From the NCBI GenBank assembly GCA_030698645.1, contig JAUYMV010000660.1, positions 1 to 8,888 on the forward strand: a stretch of DNA of 8,888 bases, written 5' to 3'. Source of the DNA: Mesorhizobium sp. GTDB lineage: Bacteria > Pseudomonadota > Alphaproteobacteria > Rhizobiales > Rhizobiaceae. The translations under genes were made by a program, and so were the position numbers. The notes below the pieces were generated by a model that was given only the letters and a program-made list of their open reading frames with translations, did not search any database and was not told the origin of the DNA. How positions within the stretch are numbered: the stretch's first letter is position 1; every line of letters starts with the position of its first letter. Positions 1-6,050 of this stretch are shown here, one piece after another.

Positions 1-827
1 GCCCGCCGCTCGATCTGCGCGTCAACACGCTGCTCGCCACGCGCGACAAGGTGCTGGCCGAACTGCCGGGGGCCGCTCCCACCCGGCTCGCCCCGCACGG
101 ACTCCGCTTCCCGCCGATCCACGGCGGCGGGCGGCATCCCAACGTCCAGGTCGAACCCGCCTTCCAGAAAGGCTGGTTCGAGATCCAGGACGAGGGCTCG
201 CAGCTCGCCGCCCTTCTCGCCGGCGCCGAGCCTGGCATGCAGGTCATGGATTTCTGCGCCGGCGCCGGCGGCAAGACGCTGGCATTGTCGGCGACGATGG
301 AGAATCGCGGCCAGATATTCGCCTATGATTCCGACAAGCAGCGCCTGGCGCCGATCTTCGACCGGCTGCGCCGCGCCGAATGCCGCAACGTGCAGGTGAT
401 CGCCAACGCCGCCGCGCTGGAGCCGCTCGAAGGCCAGATGGATCTCGTGCTGATCGACGCGCCGTGCAGCGGATCGGGCACCTGGCGCCGGCGGCCGGAC
501 GCCAAATGGCGGTTGTCCCAGCGCCAGCTCGACATCCGCCTCGACGAACAGGCCGCGATCCTCGATGCGGCGTCCCGCTTCGTGAAGCCGGGCGGTCGCC
601 TCGTCTACATCACCTGCTCGGTCTTTCCGCAGGAAAACCAGCGCCAGGCCGAGGCCTTTGCATCGCGCCAACCCGCGTTTCAGCCGGTCGACCATGCGGC
701 GCTCTGGGCGGCCCGGATTTCGGGCCATTCGAAATCGGTCCGGATCGACGCCAACGGCATCGTTCTCACCCCTTCGCGGTCCGACACGGACGGCTTCTTC
801 TTCGCCTCGCTTCGGCGCGTTCCATGA
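1..827 (+). CDS. RsmB/NOP-family rRNA (cytosine-C5) methyltransferase, 5'-truncated by the window edge
   Basis: SAM-dependent m5C RNA methyltransferase, probably acting on 16S rRNA in the cytoplasm. The frame is already open at base 3 and reads PPLDLRVNTLLATRDKVL, the conserved RNA-contacting segment before the catalytic domain, so the true start lies to the left. The GTG at 51 is internal. The Rossmann motif I (DFCAGAGGKT, 249-278) binds SAM. Motif IV is DAPCSGSGTWRR with its Cys codon at 465-467. Motif VI is YITCS with the catalytic-type Cys codon at 615-617. Both cysteines of the RsmB/Nop2 mechanism are therefore present. The C-terminus ends with the usual DGFFFASLRR strand. Any N-terminal NusB-like domain would be outside the window, so RsmB itself cannot be told from a paralogue. 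I recall RsmB-like genes beside guaA/guaB in rhizobia, but did not check this. Confidence 0.93.
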   Translation, partial: PPLDLRVNTLLATRDKVLAELPGAAPTRLAPHGLRFPPIHGGGRHPNVQVEPAFQKGWFEIQDEGSQLAALLAGAEPGMQVMDFCAGAGGKTLALSATMENRGQIFAYDSDKQRLAPIFDRLRRAECRNVQVIANAAALEPLEGQMDLVLIDAPCSGSGTWRRRPDAKWRLSQRQLDIRLDEQAAILDAASRFVKPGGRLVYITCSVFPQENQRQAEAFASRQPAFQPVDHAALWAARISGHSKSVRIDANGIVLTPSRSDTDGFFFASLRRVP

Positions 828-843
828 GCAATTCGGCCGTGGC

Positions 844-873
844 TTGAACCATTGTGGCGCGGCGCCATTTAAC
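844..873 (+). promoter_or_regulatory. Candidate tspO promoter
   Basis: TTGAAC (844-849) and TTTAAC (868-873) are separated by 18 nt and each match 4 of 6 consensus sigma70 bases. The position fits: 17 nt after the methyltransferase stop and about 45 nt before the tspO ATG. Two copies of CGGCGCC (860-866 and 875-881) flank the -10 region. This is sequence resemblance only. Confidence 0.3.
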
Positions 874-917
874 CCGGCGCCTCGCCAGCAACACCGCAAC
901 CTGACCCGGACCGTGCC

Positions 918-1370
918 ATGCGCCGCTTTCTCACTCTCGCCGCCTTCGTCGTCCTGGTGCTGGGCGGCGGGCTCCTGATGGGCGCCTCCAACCTGCCTGG
1001 CCCCTGGTACGACGCTCTCCAGAAGCCGTGGTTCAATCCGCCCAACTGGCTGTTCGGCCCGGCCTGGACGACCCTTTACATCCTGATCGCCATTGCCGGC
1101 TGGCGCACCTACGAGCGCAAGCCGCGCGGCAATGCGATGCGGTTGTGGTGGGCCCAGCTGGTGCTCAATTTCGCCTGGTCCCCCGCCTTTTTCACCATGC
1201 ATTCGATCGGCCTGGCCCTCGTCGTCGTGACGGCGATGCTGCTGGCGATCCTGGGCTTCGTCGCGCTGACCTGGAACCGGGATCGTCCCGCGGCGCTGCT
1301 GTTCGTGCCCTATGCCGCGTGGGTATCCTTCGCGACCGCGCTGAACGCCGCCATCTGGTGGCTCAACTAG
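918..1370 (+). CDS. tspO: TspO/MBR family tryptophan-rich sensory protein
   Basis: Five-helix integral membrane protein related to the mitochondrial translocator protein/benzodiazepine receptor. In alphaproteobacteria such as Rhodobacter, TspO binds porphyrins and dampens pigment and stress gene expression; a similar role here is inference. The 150-residue length is normal. The family signature is clear: helix 1 at 4-22, then WYDALQKPWFNPPNWLFGPAWT (residues 30-51, written with the family's KPxxxPPxxxFGPxWT pattern), NFAWSPAFF (84-92) in helix 3, and the C-terminal PYAAWVSFATALN segment ending in WWLN. The ATG at 918 has no strong Shine-Dalgarno, but no better in-frame start exists and the N-terminus begins directly with helix 1. 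It stands alone between a methyltransferase and a thioesterase, with intergenic gaps of 90 and 74 nt, so it is probably its own transcript. Confidence 0.93.
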   Translation: MRRFLTLAAFVVLVLGGGLLMGASNLPGPWYDALQKPWFNPPNWLFGPAWTTLYILIAIAGWRTYERKPRGNAMRLWWAQLVLNFAWSPAFFTMHSIGLALVVVTAMLLAILGFVALTWNRDRPAALLFVPYAAWVSFATALNAAIWWLN

Positions 1371-1387
1371 ACATTTTGCAGTGCAGC

Positions 1388-1401
1388 ATTGATCATTGAT
1401 C
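1388..1401. repeat. Tandem 7-mer ATTGATC x2
   Basis: ATTGATC occurs twice head to tail in the tspO-thioesterase gap. The second copy supplies TTGATC (1396-1401), which could act as a -35 with CATAAG (1418-1423, 16-nt spacing) as -10. The Shine-Dalgarno would then begin almost at the transcription start, so a promoter here is only weakly supported. Confidence 0.3.
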
Positions 1402-1444
1402 GCCGGCTATCGGTTGGCATAAGCTGGCCCAGGAGGTGAAAGCG

Positions 1445-1903
1445 ATGTTGGCGAATGCGAGGCCCGATCCAGACTACGAGGCGCGCGTGCGCCGGAGCTT
1501 CGCGCGCCAGACGGTCATGGCGACCATCGGCGCCGAACTGACCAGCGTGACGCCCGGCATCGTCGAGATCGAGATGCCGTATTCCGAGGCGCTCACCCAG
1601 CAGCATGGTTACCTGCATGCGGGGATCATTTCCACCGCGCTCGATTCGGCCTGCGGCTACGCCGCCTTTTCGATGATGCCGACGGACGCGGCGGTGCTCA
1701 CCATCGAATTCAAGGTCAATCTGCTGGCGCCCGGCAAGGGCGAGCGCTTCCTGTTTCGCGGCTCGGTCACCAAGCCCGGCCGCACCATCATCGTCGCCGA
1801 CGGACAGGCCTATGCCTTCAGCGCCGAGGGCGAGGCCAAGCTCATCGCCACCATGACCGGCACGATGATGACCATCATCGGCCGCGGCGGCCTCGAAGGC
1901 TGA
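1445..1903 (+). CDS. PaaI-family hotdog-fold acyl-CoA thioesterase
   Basis: Predicted cytoplasmic thioesterase that hydrolyses an acyl- or aryl-CoA ester; the substrate cannot be read from sequence. It is a single hotdog domain of 152 residues. The signature HGYLHAGIISTALDSACGYA spans residues 54-73, with H54, G55, H58, G60 on the substrate-binding turn and D67 in the central helix as the expected catalytic acid. The following strands VLTIEFKVNLLAP and RTIIVADGQAY are typical of PaaI-like enzymes. I chose ATG 1445 because a perfect AGGAGG (1431-1436) lies 8 nt upstream. An in-frame GTG at 1436 overlaps that Shine-Dalgarno and is not a credible start. Only 6 nt separate its stop from the next gene, so the two are probably co-transcribed. 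The N-terminal 25 residues are charged and not membrane-like. Confidence 0.9.
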   Translation: MLANARPDPDYEARVRRSFARQTVMATIGAELTSVTPGIVEIEMPYSEALTQQHGYLHAGIISTALDSACGYAAFSMMPTDAAVLTIEFKVNLLAPGKGERFLFRGSVTKPGRTIIVADGQAYAFSAEGEAKLIATMTGTMMTIIGRGGLEG

Positions 1904-1909
1904 CGCGGC

Positions 1910-2548
1910 ATGGCCGCGCCGCTGACCGCGATTGCCGGCCGCAATGTTCTCTTCGTCATGGCGGCTGCCGCCGAATTCGGTCCGCATCTGCAGGCCCGCT
2001 TCACGCCGCTGATGACCGGCGTCGGGCCGGTCGAGTCGGCGGTGCAATGCACCGCGGCTCTGGCGGGTCTCGCCGCGGTGGGCACACTGCCCGCGCTCGT
2101 CGTGTCGCTCGGGTCGGCCGGCAGCCGCACGCTCGAACAGACCGAAATCTATCAGGCCGTGTCGGTCTCCTACCGCGACATGGACGCCTCGCCGCTCGGC
2201 TTCCAGAAGGGCGCAACGCCGTTCCTCGACATGCCGGCGATCCTGCCGCTGCCGCTGCGCATCCCGGGCATCAACGAGGCGACGCTCTCGACCGGCGCAA
2301 ACATCGTCACCGGCGCGGCCTATGACGCGATCGAAGCCGACATGGTCGACATGGAGACCTATGCCGTACTGCGCGCCTGTCAGGGCTTCGGCGTTCCCCT
2401 GGTCGCCCTGCGCGGCATTTCGGACGGAGCGGCCGACCTGCGCCACGTCGGCGACTGGACGGAATATCTGCATGTTATCGACGAAAAGCTGGCAGATGCG
2501 GTGGATCGGCTGGAGGAGGCGTTGCGCGACGGGCTGTTGCGGTCATGA
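1910..2548 (+). CDS. MTA/SAH nucleosidase-like protein (MtnN-type, PNP/UDP phosphorylase superfamily)
   Basis: Likely cleaves the glycosidic bond of 5'-methylthioadenosine and/or S-adenosylhomocysteine, releasing adenine for purine salvage. It has 212 residues, somewhat short for MtnN (about 230). Family landmarks in order: an acidic residue after strand 1 (E22), TGVGPVESAV (36-45), LGSAGS (67-72, the phosphate/ribose loop region), MVDMETYA with M148-E149 as the ribose-binding pair, and RGISDGA with D172 in the place of the general acid. The usual GDxF motif before the ME segment reads TGANIV (128-133), lacking the Asp, and the central region is compact. Substrate choice is therefore uncertain; another nucleosidase of this superfamily is possible. 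The ATG is 6 nt after the thioesterase stop, with a modest AAGG 10 nt upstream, suggesting operon membership. Adenine salvage would suit a location near guaA, but that is inference. Confidence 0.78.
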   Translation: MAAPLTAIAGRNVLFVMAAAAEFGPHLQARFTPLMTGVGPVESAVQCTAALAGLAAVGTLPALVVSLGSAGSRTLEQTEIYQAVSVSYRDMDASPLGFQKGATPFLDMPAILPLPLRIPGINEATLSTGANIVTGAAYDAIEADMVDMETYAVLRACQGFGVPLVALRGISDGAADLRHVGDWTEYLHVIDEKLADAVDRLEEALRDGLLRS

Positions 2549-2613
2549 CTAGCCGATGAAAGTGATGGGCAAGACTGCTGCCTTCTCCCTGCGCCCACCA
2601 GTTGGCTGTTTGA

Positions 2614-2642
2614 TTGCACTTCGGTGCGTGCGGCTCCATATT
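2614..2642 (+). promoter_or_regulatory. Candidate promoter and small inverted repeat for the toxin-antitoxin pair
   Basis: TTGCAC (2614-2619) and CATATT (2637-2642) are spaced by 17 nt in the 122-nt gap before the antitoxin. The -35 overlaps GCAC-TTCG-GTGC (2616-2627), a 4-bp inverted repeat with a UUCG-type loop. RHH antitoxins normally autorepress at short inverted repeats, so this is a plausible operator. The -35 match is weak (3 of 6), the -10 better (4 of 6). Confidence 0.3.
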
Positions 2643-2670
2643 TGAGCGCTTCAAGATGGCGGAGACTACG

Positions 2671-2904
2671 ATGGGCGTAATTCACATCGAGAATGTCGAC
2701 GACAAGACAATGGCCGCGATCCGCTTCAACGCGGACGCGAACGGGCGGTCGTTCGAGGACGAAGTCAAAGCCGTGCTGGCTCAACAGACGAAGGTCGTCG
2801 AACGGCGCGCCGAGGCTGCTGCCATCAGGGCAATGACAAAGGGCTGGTCGCCCGAGACGGATAGTGTCGCGATCATTCGCGAGATGCGCGACCGGGACGG
2901 CTGA
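2671..2904 (+). CDS. FitA/VapB-type ribbon-helix-helix antitoxin
   Basis: Predicted DNA-binding antitoxin that neutralises the PIN-domain protein encoded immediately downstream. The first 40 residues match the FitA-like RHH pattern: a beta strand IHIENVDD, helix 1 KTMAAIRFNADANGRS, and helix 2 FEDEVKAVLAQQ. The charged tail (roughly 42-77) would wrap the toxin. I chose ATG 2671 (77 residues) because GGAG at 2661-2664 lies 6 nt upstream and the family begins with the beta strand near residue 3. An in-frame ATG at 2656 and a TTG at 2614 would add residues that do not resemble the family. Its TGA is followed without any spacer by the toxin ATG (TGAATG), typical of tightly coupled antitoxin-toxin pairs. 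The family is expected to repress its own promoter. Confidence 0.83.
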   Translation: MGVIHIENVDDKTMAAIRFNADANGRSFEDEVKAVLAQQTKVVERRAEAAAIRAMTKGWSPETDSVAIIREMRDRDG

Positions 2905-3324
2905 ATGCTGGTCGTCGATGCCAGCGTCCTAGCGAAGATCTACGTCGAGGAACCAGGTTCGGCAAAAGCCGAACTCGTTCTGTCTGAAATCGATTTGCTT
3001 GTCCCCGGACATGCCTTTGGCGAGGCTGGCGAAGTCTTGGCCCGCAAGATTCGATCCGGCTTGGCGGAGCCGGCGATGATTGAACGCATGATCGCTGCCA
3101 TGACCGCCAACTTCAGGCAGATCCCGTTGGAGGGATTGCTTGGGCCCGCGGTCGAACTGTCGATCGCATCGGGGGCGAGCGTATACGACTGTCTCTACGT
3201 GGTAGCCGCAATGCAGAATTCCTGCCGACTTGTCACCGCCGACGGCCGTTTGATCGATAAAATGGCGTCTGGCCCGCACCACCAATTGCTCATTCCGCTC
3301 GACTCGTATACCGGCCCCGGATGA
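2905..3324 (+). CDS. PIN-domain toxin, VapC/FitB type
   Basis: Predicted Mg2+-dependent ribonuclease toxin of 139 residues, a normal size for VapC/FitB. The four acidic positions of the PIN active site can be seen: D5 in [11 protein letters not shown]40 in the [11 protein letters not shown] helix, D95 in [11 protein letters not shown], and D113 in VTADGRL. The enzyme therefore looks intact. VapC-type toxins usually cut tRNA or rRNA and are inhibited by the partner antitoxin; the target here is unknown. The leucine codons are unlike the neighbours: 11 of 18 are TTG, CTT or CTA, whereas guaA uses almost only CTC/CTG, which suggests acquisition by transfer. The start directly abuts the antitoxin stop. 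The last bases form ATGA with the guaA start, so this toxin gene is wedged directly onto an essential gene. Confidence 0.88.
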   Translation: MLVVDASVLAKIYVEEPGSAKAELVLSEIDLLVPGHAFGEAGEVLARKIRSGLAEPAMIERMIAAMTANFRQIPLEGLLGPAVELSIASGASVYDCLYVVAAMQNSCRLVTADGRLIDKMASGPHHQLLIPLDSYTGPG

Positions 3325-4895
3325 ACACACCCATCCATCCCGACAGCATCCTCATCATCGATTTCGGCAGCCAGTTCACGCAGCTGATCGCCAGGCGCGT
3401 GCGCGAGGCCGGCGTCTATTCCGAGATCGTCCCGTTCCAGCTCGCCGAGGACGCGTTCCATCGCATCCGGCCGAAGGCCGTCATCCTGTCGGGCGGTCCC
3501 GCTTCGACATCTGAAACCGGCAGCCCGCGCGCGCCGCAGGTGATCTTCGACTCCGGCCTGCCGATCCTCGGCATCTGCTACGGCCAGATGGCGCTCTGCG
3601 TCCAGATGGGCGGCAAGGCCGAAAGCTCCAGCCACCGCGAGTTCGGCCGCGCCTTCGTCGAGGTCGAGAAGGAATGCCCGCTGTTCGACGGCATGTGGGC
3701 GCCCGGCCAGCGCCACCAGGTCTGGATGAGCCATGGCGACCGCGTCATTTCGCTGCCCGAGGGCTTCGAGGTGTTCGGCCGTTCCGACGGTTCGCCCTTC
3801 GCCGTGTTCGGCGATCTGGCGCGCCGGATGTATGGCATCATGTTCCACCCCGAAGTCGTCCACACGCCGGACGGCGCCCGCCTGCTGCAGAACTTCGTGC
3901 ACGGCGTCGCCGGCATCGAGGGCGATTGGTCGATGTCGGCCTATCGCGAGCAGGCCGTGCAGAAGATTCGCGACCAGGTCGGAGACGGCCGAGTCATCTG
4001 CGGCCTGTCGGGCGGTGTCGACTCCTCGGTCGCCGCCATGCTGATCCACGAGGCGATCGGCGACCGGCTGACCTGCATCCTCGTCGACCACGGCCTGATG
4101 CGCAAGAACGAGGCGGCCGAGGTCGTCGCCATGTTCCGCGAGCACTACAACATCCCGCTCGTCCATGTGGACGCCGCCGACCTCTTCATCGATGCGCTCG
4201 AAGGCGAGAGCGACCCGGAGACCAAGCGCAAGACCATCGGCCGGCTGTTCGTCGAAACGTTCGAGGCCGAAGCCAGGAAGCTCGCCATGGGCGGCCACCC
4301 CGCGCAGTTCCTGGCGCAGGGCACGCTCTATCCGGATGTCATCGAAAGCGTCTCCTTCACCGGCGGTCCGTCGGTCACGATCAAGTCGCATCACAATGTC
4401 GGCGGCCTGCCGGCGCGCATGAACATGCAGCTCGTCGAGCCGCTGCGCGAGCTGTTCAAGGACGAGGTCCGCGTGCTCGGCAAGGAGCTCGGCCTGCCGG
4501 AGCATTTCATCGGCAGGCATCCCTTCCCGGGTCCCGGCCTCGCCATCCGCTGCCCGGGCGGCGTGACGCGCGACAAGCTCGAGATCCTGCGCAACGCCGA
4601 CGCCATCTATCTCGACGAGATCCGAAAGGCCGGTCTCTACGACGCCATCTGGCAGGCCTTCGCTGTGCTGCTGCCTGTCCAGACCGTCGGCGTCATGGGC
4701 GACGGCCGCACCTACGAATACGTCTGCGCGCTGCGCGCCGTTACGTCGGTCGACGGCATGACCGCCGATTTCTACCACTACGACATGGCCTTCCTCGGCC
4801 GCGCCGCGACCCGCATCATCAACGAGGTCAAGGGCATCAACCGCGTCGTCTACGATGTGACCAGCAAGCCGCCGGGCACGATCGAGTGGGAGTGA
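3321..4895 (+). CDS. guaA: GMP synthase (glutamine-hydrolysing)
   Basis: Converts XMP to GMP using ATP and glutamine-derived ammonia, the last step of de novo guanine nucleotide synthesis. The protein is full length (524 residues) with all domains. The N-terminal class I glutamine amidotransferase has the nucleophile C86 in GICYGQ and the H176/E178 pair in FHPEV. The ATP-pyrophosphatase domain has the P-loop SGGVDSS at 230-236. The C-terminal dimerisation/XMP-binding domain includes [17 protein letters not shown] and the invariant C-terminus KPPGTIEWE. No catalytic residue is missing. The ATG overlaps the toxin stop (ATGA), and the 12 nt upstream contain no convincing Shine-Dalgarno. Translation probably depends partly on ribosomes finishing the toxin. 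Codon use is strongly biased (CTC/CTG), as expected for a native housekeeping gene. A strong hairpin follows 17 nt after the stop. Confidence 0.99.
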   Translation: MNTPIHPDSILIIDFGSQFTQLIARRVREAGVYSEIVPFQLAEDAFHRIRPKAVILSGGPASTSETGSPRAPQVIFDSGLPILGICYGQMALCVQMGGKAESSSHREFGRAFVEVEKECPLFDGMWAPGQRHQVWMSHGDRVISLPEGFEVFGRSDGSPFAVFGDLARRMYGIMFHPEVVHTPDGARLLQNFVHGVAGIEGDWSMSAYREQAVQKIRDQVGDGRVICGLSGGVDSSVAAMLIHEAIGDRLTCILVDHGLMRKNEAAEVVAMFREHYNIPLVHVDAADLFIDALEGESDPETKRKTIGRLFVETFEAEARKLAMGGHPAQFLAQGTLYPDVIESVSFTGGPSVTIKSHHNVGGLPARMNMQLVEPLRELFKDEVRVLGKELGLPEHFIGRHPFPGPGLAIRCPGGVTRDKLEILRNADAIYLDEIRKAGLYDAIWQAFAVLLPVQTVGVMGDGRTYEYVCALRAVTSVDGMTADFYHYDMAFLGRAATRIINEVKGINRVVYDVTSKPPGTIEWE

Positions 4896-4912
4896 AGGGA
4901 TAGTGTTCCGGG

Positions 4913-4940
4913 CAAATCCGGGCGCTAACGCCCGGATTTG
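4913..4940. terminator. Bidirectional hairpin terminator between guaA and the convergent SRPBCC gene
   Basis: A perfect 12-bp stem, CAAATCCGGGCG (4913-4924) and CGCCCGGATTTG (4929-4940), has the 4-nt loop CTAA. It lies 17 nt after the guaA stop. On the minus strand the stop codon of the convergent gene (TAG, complement of 4925-4927) falls in the loop, so the right arm encodes that protein's last residues. The stem's own AAA/TTT ends give short U tracts in both directions, but no long U run follows, so strength is uncertain. Confidence 0.75.
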
Positions 4941-5407
4941 ATGTGCTCGACCATTTGCGTGACCACGGTGCCCCAGCCGTCATGGAAGCCCATTTCCTCG
5001 TGGCTTTTCCGATTGGCTTCGTCGCCGTGGATGGCGATGGCTCTGTAGTGCGTACCCTTGCCCTTTGGCGTCAATTCGAGAACCGCTGTGAAATAGGGCT
5101 TCGGCGACGGGCGATAGCCGGGCAGGAGCGTATCGGTGAAGACCAGCCGCTCGTTCGGAGCGACCTCGAGATAGCAGCCGAGATTGGGAAATTCCTGGCC
5201 GTCCGGCGAGCGCATCGTCGTCGCGAACGTGCCACCGGGCCGCAAGTCGATTTCGCAGGATGTGATCGTCCATGGCTTCGGCACGAACCATTCCTTCAGG
5301 CTCGACGGCGTCGTCCAGGCCTTCCAGACCAGTTCGACCGGGACGTCGATGTCGCGCTCCAGAACCAGGTCGAGCGACGGGTCGATCTTGAACACATGCG
5401 ATTTCAT
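4925..5407 (-). CDS. AHSA1-type SRPBCC domain protein
   Basis: A 160-residue single-domain protein of the START/Bet v1-like superfamily, the activator-of-Hsp90-homologue branch that often pairs with ArsR-type regulators. Such proteins form a hydrophobic ligand cavity; the ligand here is unknown and no enzymatic residue can be named. Visible pattern: the opening strand [19 protein letters not shown] (12-30), the helix with LKEWFVP, the [13 protein letters not shown] hairpin, the [15 protein letters not shown] strand, and the C-terminal helix containing [13 protein letters not shown]. Translation starts at the ATG complementary to 5405-5407, preceded by AAGGAGG (5424-5418) 10 nt upstream inside the end of the repressor gene. 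The start overlaps the repressor stop by 4 nt (ATGA), so the pair is transcribed and translated together. The 3' end runs into the shared terminator. Confidence 0.92.
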   Translation of the reverse strand: MKSHVFKIDPSLDLVLERDIDVPVELVWKAWTTPSSLKEWFVPKPWTITSCEIDLRPGGTFATTMRSPDGQEFPNLGCYLEVAPNERLVFTDTLLPGYRPSPKPYFTAVLELTPKGKGTHYRAIAIHGDEANRKSHEEMGFHDGWGTVVTQMVEHIKSGR

Positions 5408-5766
5408 TCTTCACTGTCCTCCTTCAAAGCAATCAGATAGCTGTCCAGGCGGTCGAGCCGGCGCTCCCATAGGGTGCGCTGCCGTCCAAGCCAGTCCTCC
5501 GCGAGCTTGAGTTGCTCGGACGCGAGTTGATATGTGCGTACGCGGCCGACCTTTCGCGAGCGGACCAGTCCGCAGTTTTCCAGCACCCGCAAGTGTTCCA
5601 TGAACGACGGCAGGGCCATCCTGTATGGGGCGGCAAGCTCGCTCGCCGACGCCTGCTTGGCGGTCAGTCGTTCGACGACGCTGCGCCGCGTCGGGTCGGC
5701 GAGTGCGCGGAATATGCCGTCCACGATCGATGGTATGGCCGGAGCCGTTGCGGCGTTCTGGATCAA
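5404..5766 (-). CDS. ArsR-family winged-helix transcriptional repressor
   Basis: Predicted dimeric DNA-binding repressor of its own two-gene operon. The core [17 protein letters not shown] opens the wHTH. The helix-turn-helix follows at [23 protein letters not shown], then the wing [16 protein letters not shown] and a C-terminal helix rich in W, R and D for dimerisation. The metal-binding ELCVCDL motif of ArsR/SmtB is absent, and the only cysteine is in LENCGLV, so this is probably not a metal sensor. The associated SRPBCC protein suggests an organic ligand or stress role (inference). I prefer the TTG at 5766-5764 (120 residues), preceded by AAAGG. An upstream in-frame GTG at 5814 would add 16 residues, but it lies inside a perfect palindrome and between the -35 and -10 of the likely promoter. 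Confidence 0.88.
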   Translation of the reverse strand: MIQNAATAPAIPSIVDGIFRALADPTRRSVVERLTAKQASASELAAPYRMALPSFMEHLRVLENCGLVRSRKVGRVRTYQLASEQLKLAEDWLGRQRTLWERRLDRLDSYLIALKEDSEE

Positions 5767-5794
5767 CGGGGCACCTTTCCAGGGACTGCCGCGG

Positions 5795-5823
5795 TTACTA
5801 ACGCGGACCAACACTTAGGTCAA
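5795..5823 (-). promoter_or_regulatory. Promoter of the arsR-SRPBCC operon
   Basis: On the minus strand TTGACC (5823-5818, 5 of 6 with the -35 consensus) is followed after exactly 17 nt by TAGTAA (5800-5795, a weaker -10). Transcription would start about 5785-5790, leaving a leader of about 20 nt before the TTG start at 5766. The -35 sits in the centre of the palindrome, as expected for repression by occlusion. Confidence 0.5.
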
Positions 5824-5842
5824 TACCTAAGTGTTGGTCCGC
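5803..5842. promoter_or_regulatory. Perfect 18-bp inverted repeat, likely ArsR-family operator
   Basis: GCGGACCAACACTTAGGT (5803-5820) and its exact reverse complement (5825-5842) are separated by CAAT. The 40-bp palindrome overlaps the -35 and spacer of the promoter reading into the repressor gene, the classic place for an autoregulatory operator. It is longer and more perfect than most ArsR-type sites. An RNA hairpin is less likely, because most of it should lie upstream of the transcription start. Confidence 0.7.
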
Positions 5843-6050
5843 AAAGGGGGCCGCCGGCCGCGCCATCGGAATGTCGTTCGAAGTGGCCTTCGCCCCCTTT
5901 CACGCACCGGAGCTTTGGTATGTGGGCCGGCGGCGCTGTTGCCAGCAGGCTGCCGGCGACGTAGTTTTACGGTATGGCAAAGCCTCCATGCTGCCGTAAG
6001 ATTGAGAAGCCGCTCTAAGCGGCCAAAGGCGAAAAGCCACGGGAGGAGTA
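5843..6050. other. Gene-poor region ahead of the ABC operon, with small inverted repeats
   Basis: I see no credible gene in the roughly 210 nt between the palindrome and the leader ORF. A weak promoter for the ABC operon may be TTGCCA (5939-5944) and TAGTTT (5962-5967), 17 nt apart. TTACGG (5967-5972) and CCGTAA (5994-5999) can pair, with an inner TATGG/CCATG stem and a 3-nt bulge. GCCGCT-CTA-AGCGGC (6009-6023) forms a second 6-bp hairpin 17 nt before the Shine-Dalgarno of the leader ORF. Neither hairpin has a following U run. Confidence 0.35.

Noticed and set aside
1367..2473. A 368-codon minus-strand frame over the thioesterase and nucleosidase genes
   Set aside because: It spans two well-supported plus-strand genes and their gap, and contains no recognisable motif.
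2614..2670. N-terminal extension of the antitoxin from TTG 2614 or ATG 2656
   Set aside because: The added residues do not match the RHH family, TTG 2614 coincides with a possible -35, and ATG 2671 has the better SD.
3195..4778. A 527-codon open frame on the minus strand opposite guaA
   Set aside because: It mirrors the strongly biased third positions of guaA, its translation is a low-complexity mix of D, E, A, R and H with no recognisable domain, and guaA on the other strand is certain.
3674..4903. A 409-codon plus-strand frame inside guaA
   Set aside because: It is very rich in Arg, Pro and Ala, as expected of a shifted reading of GC-rich coding DNA, and lies wholly over guaA.
5803..5842. 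Palindrome read as an intrinsic terminator or transposon end
   Set aside because: No U tract follows in either direction, no transposase or target duplication is nearby, and overlap with a good -35/-10 pair makes an operator the simpler reading.
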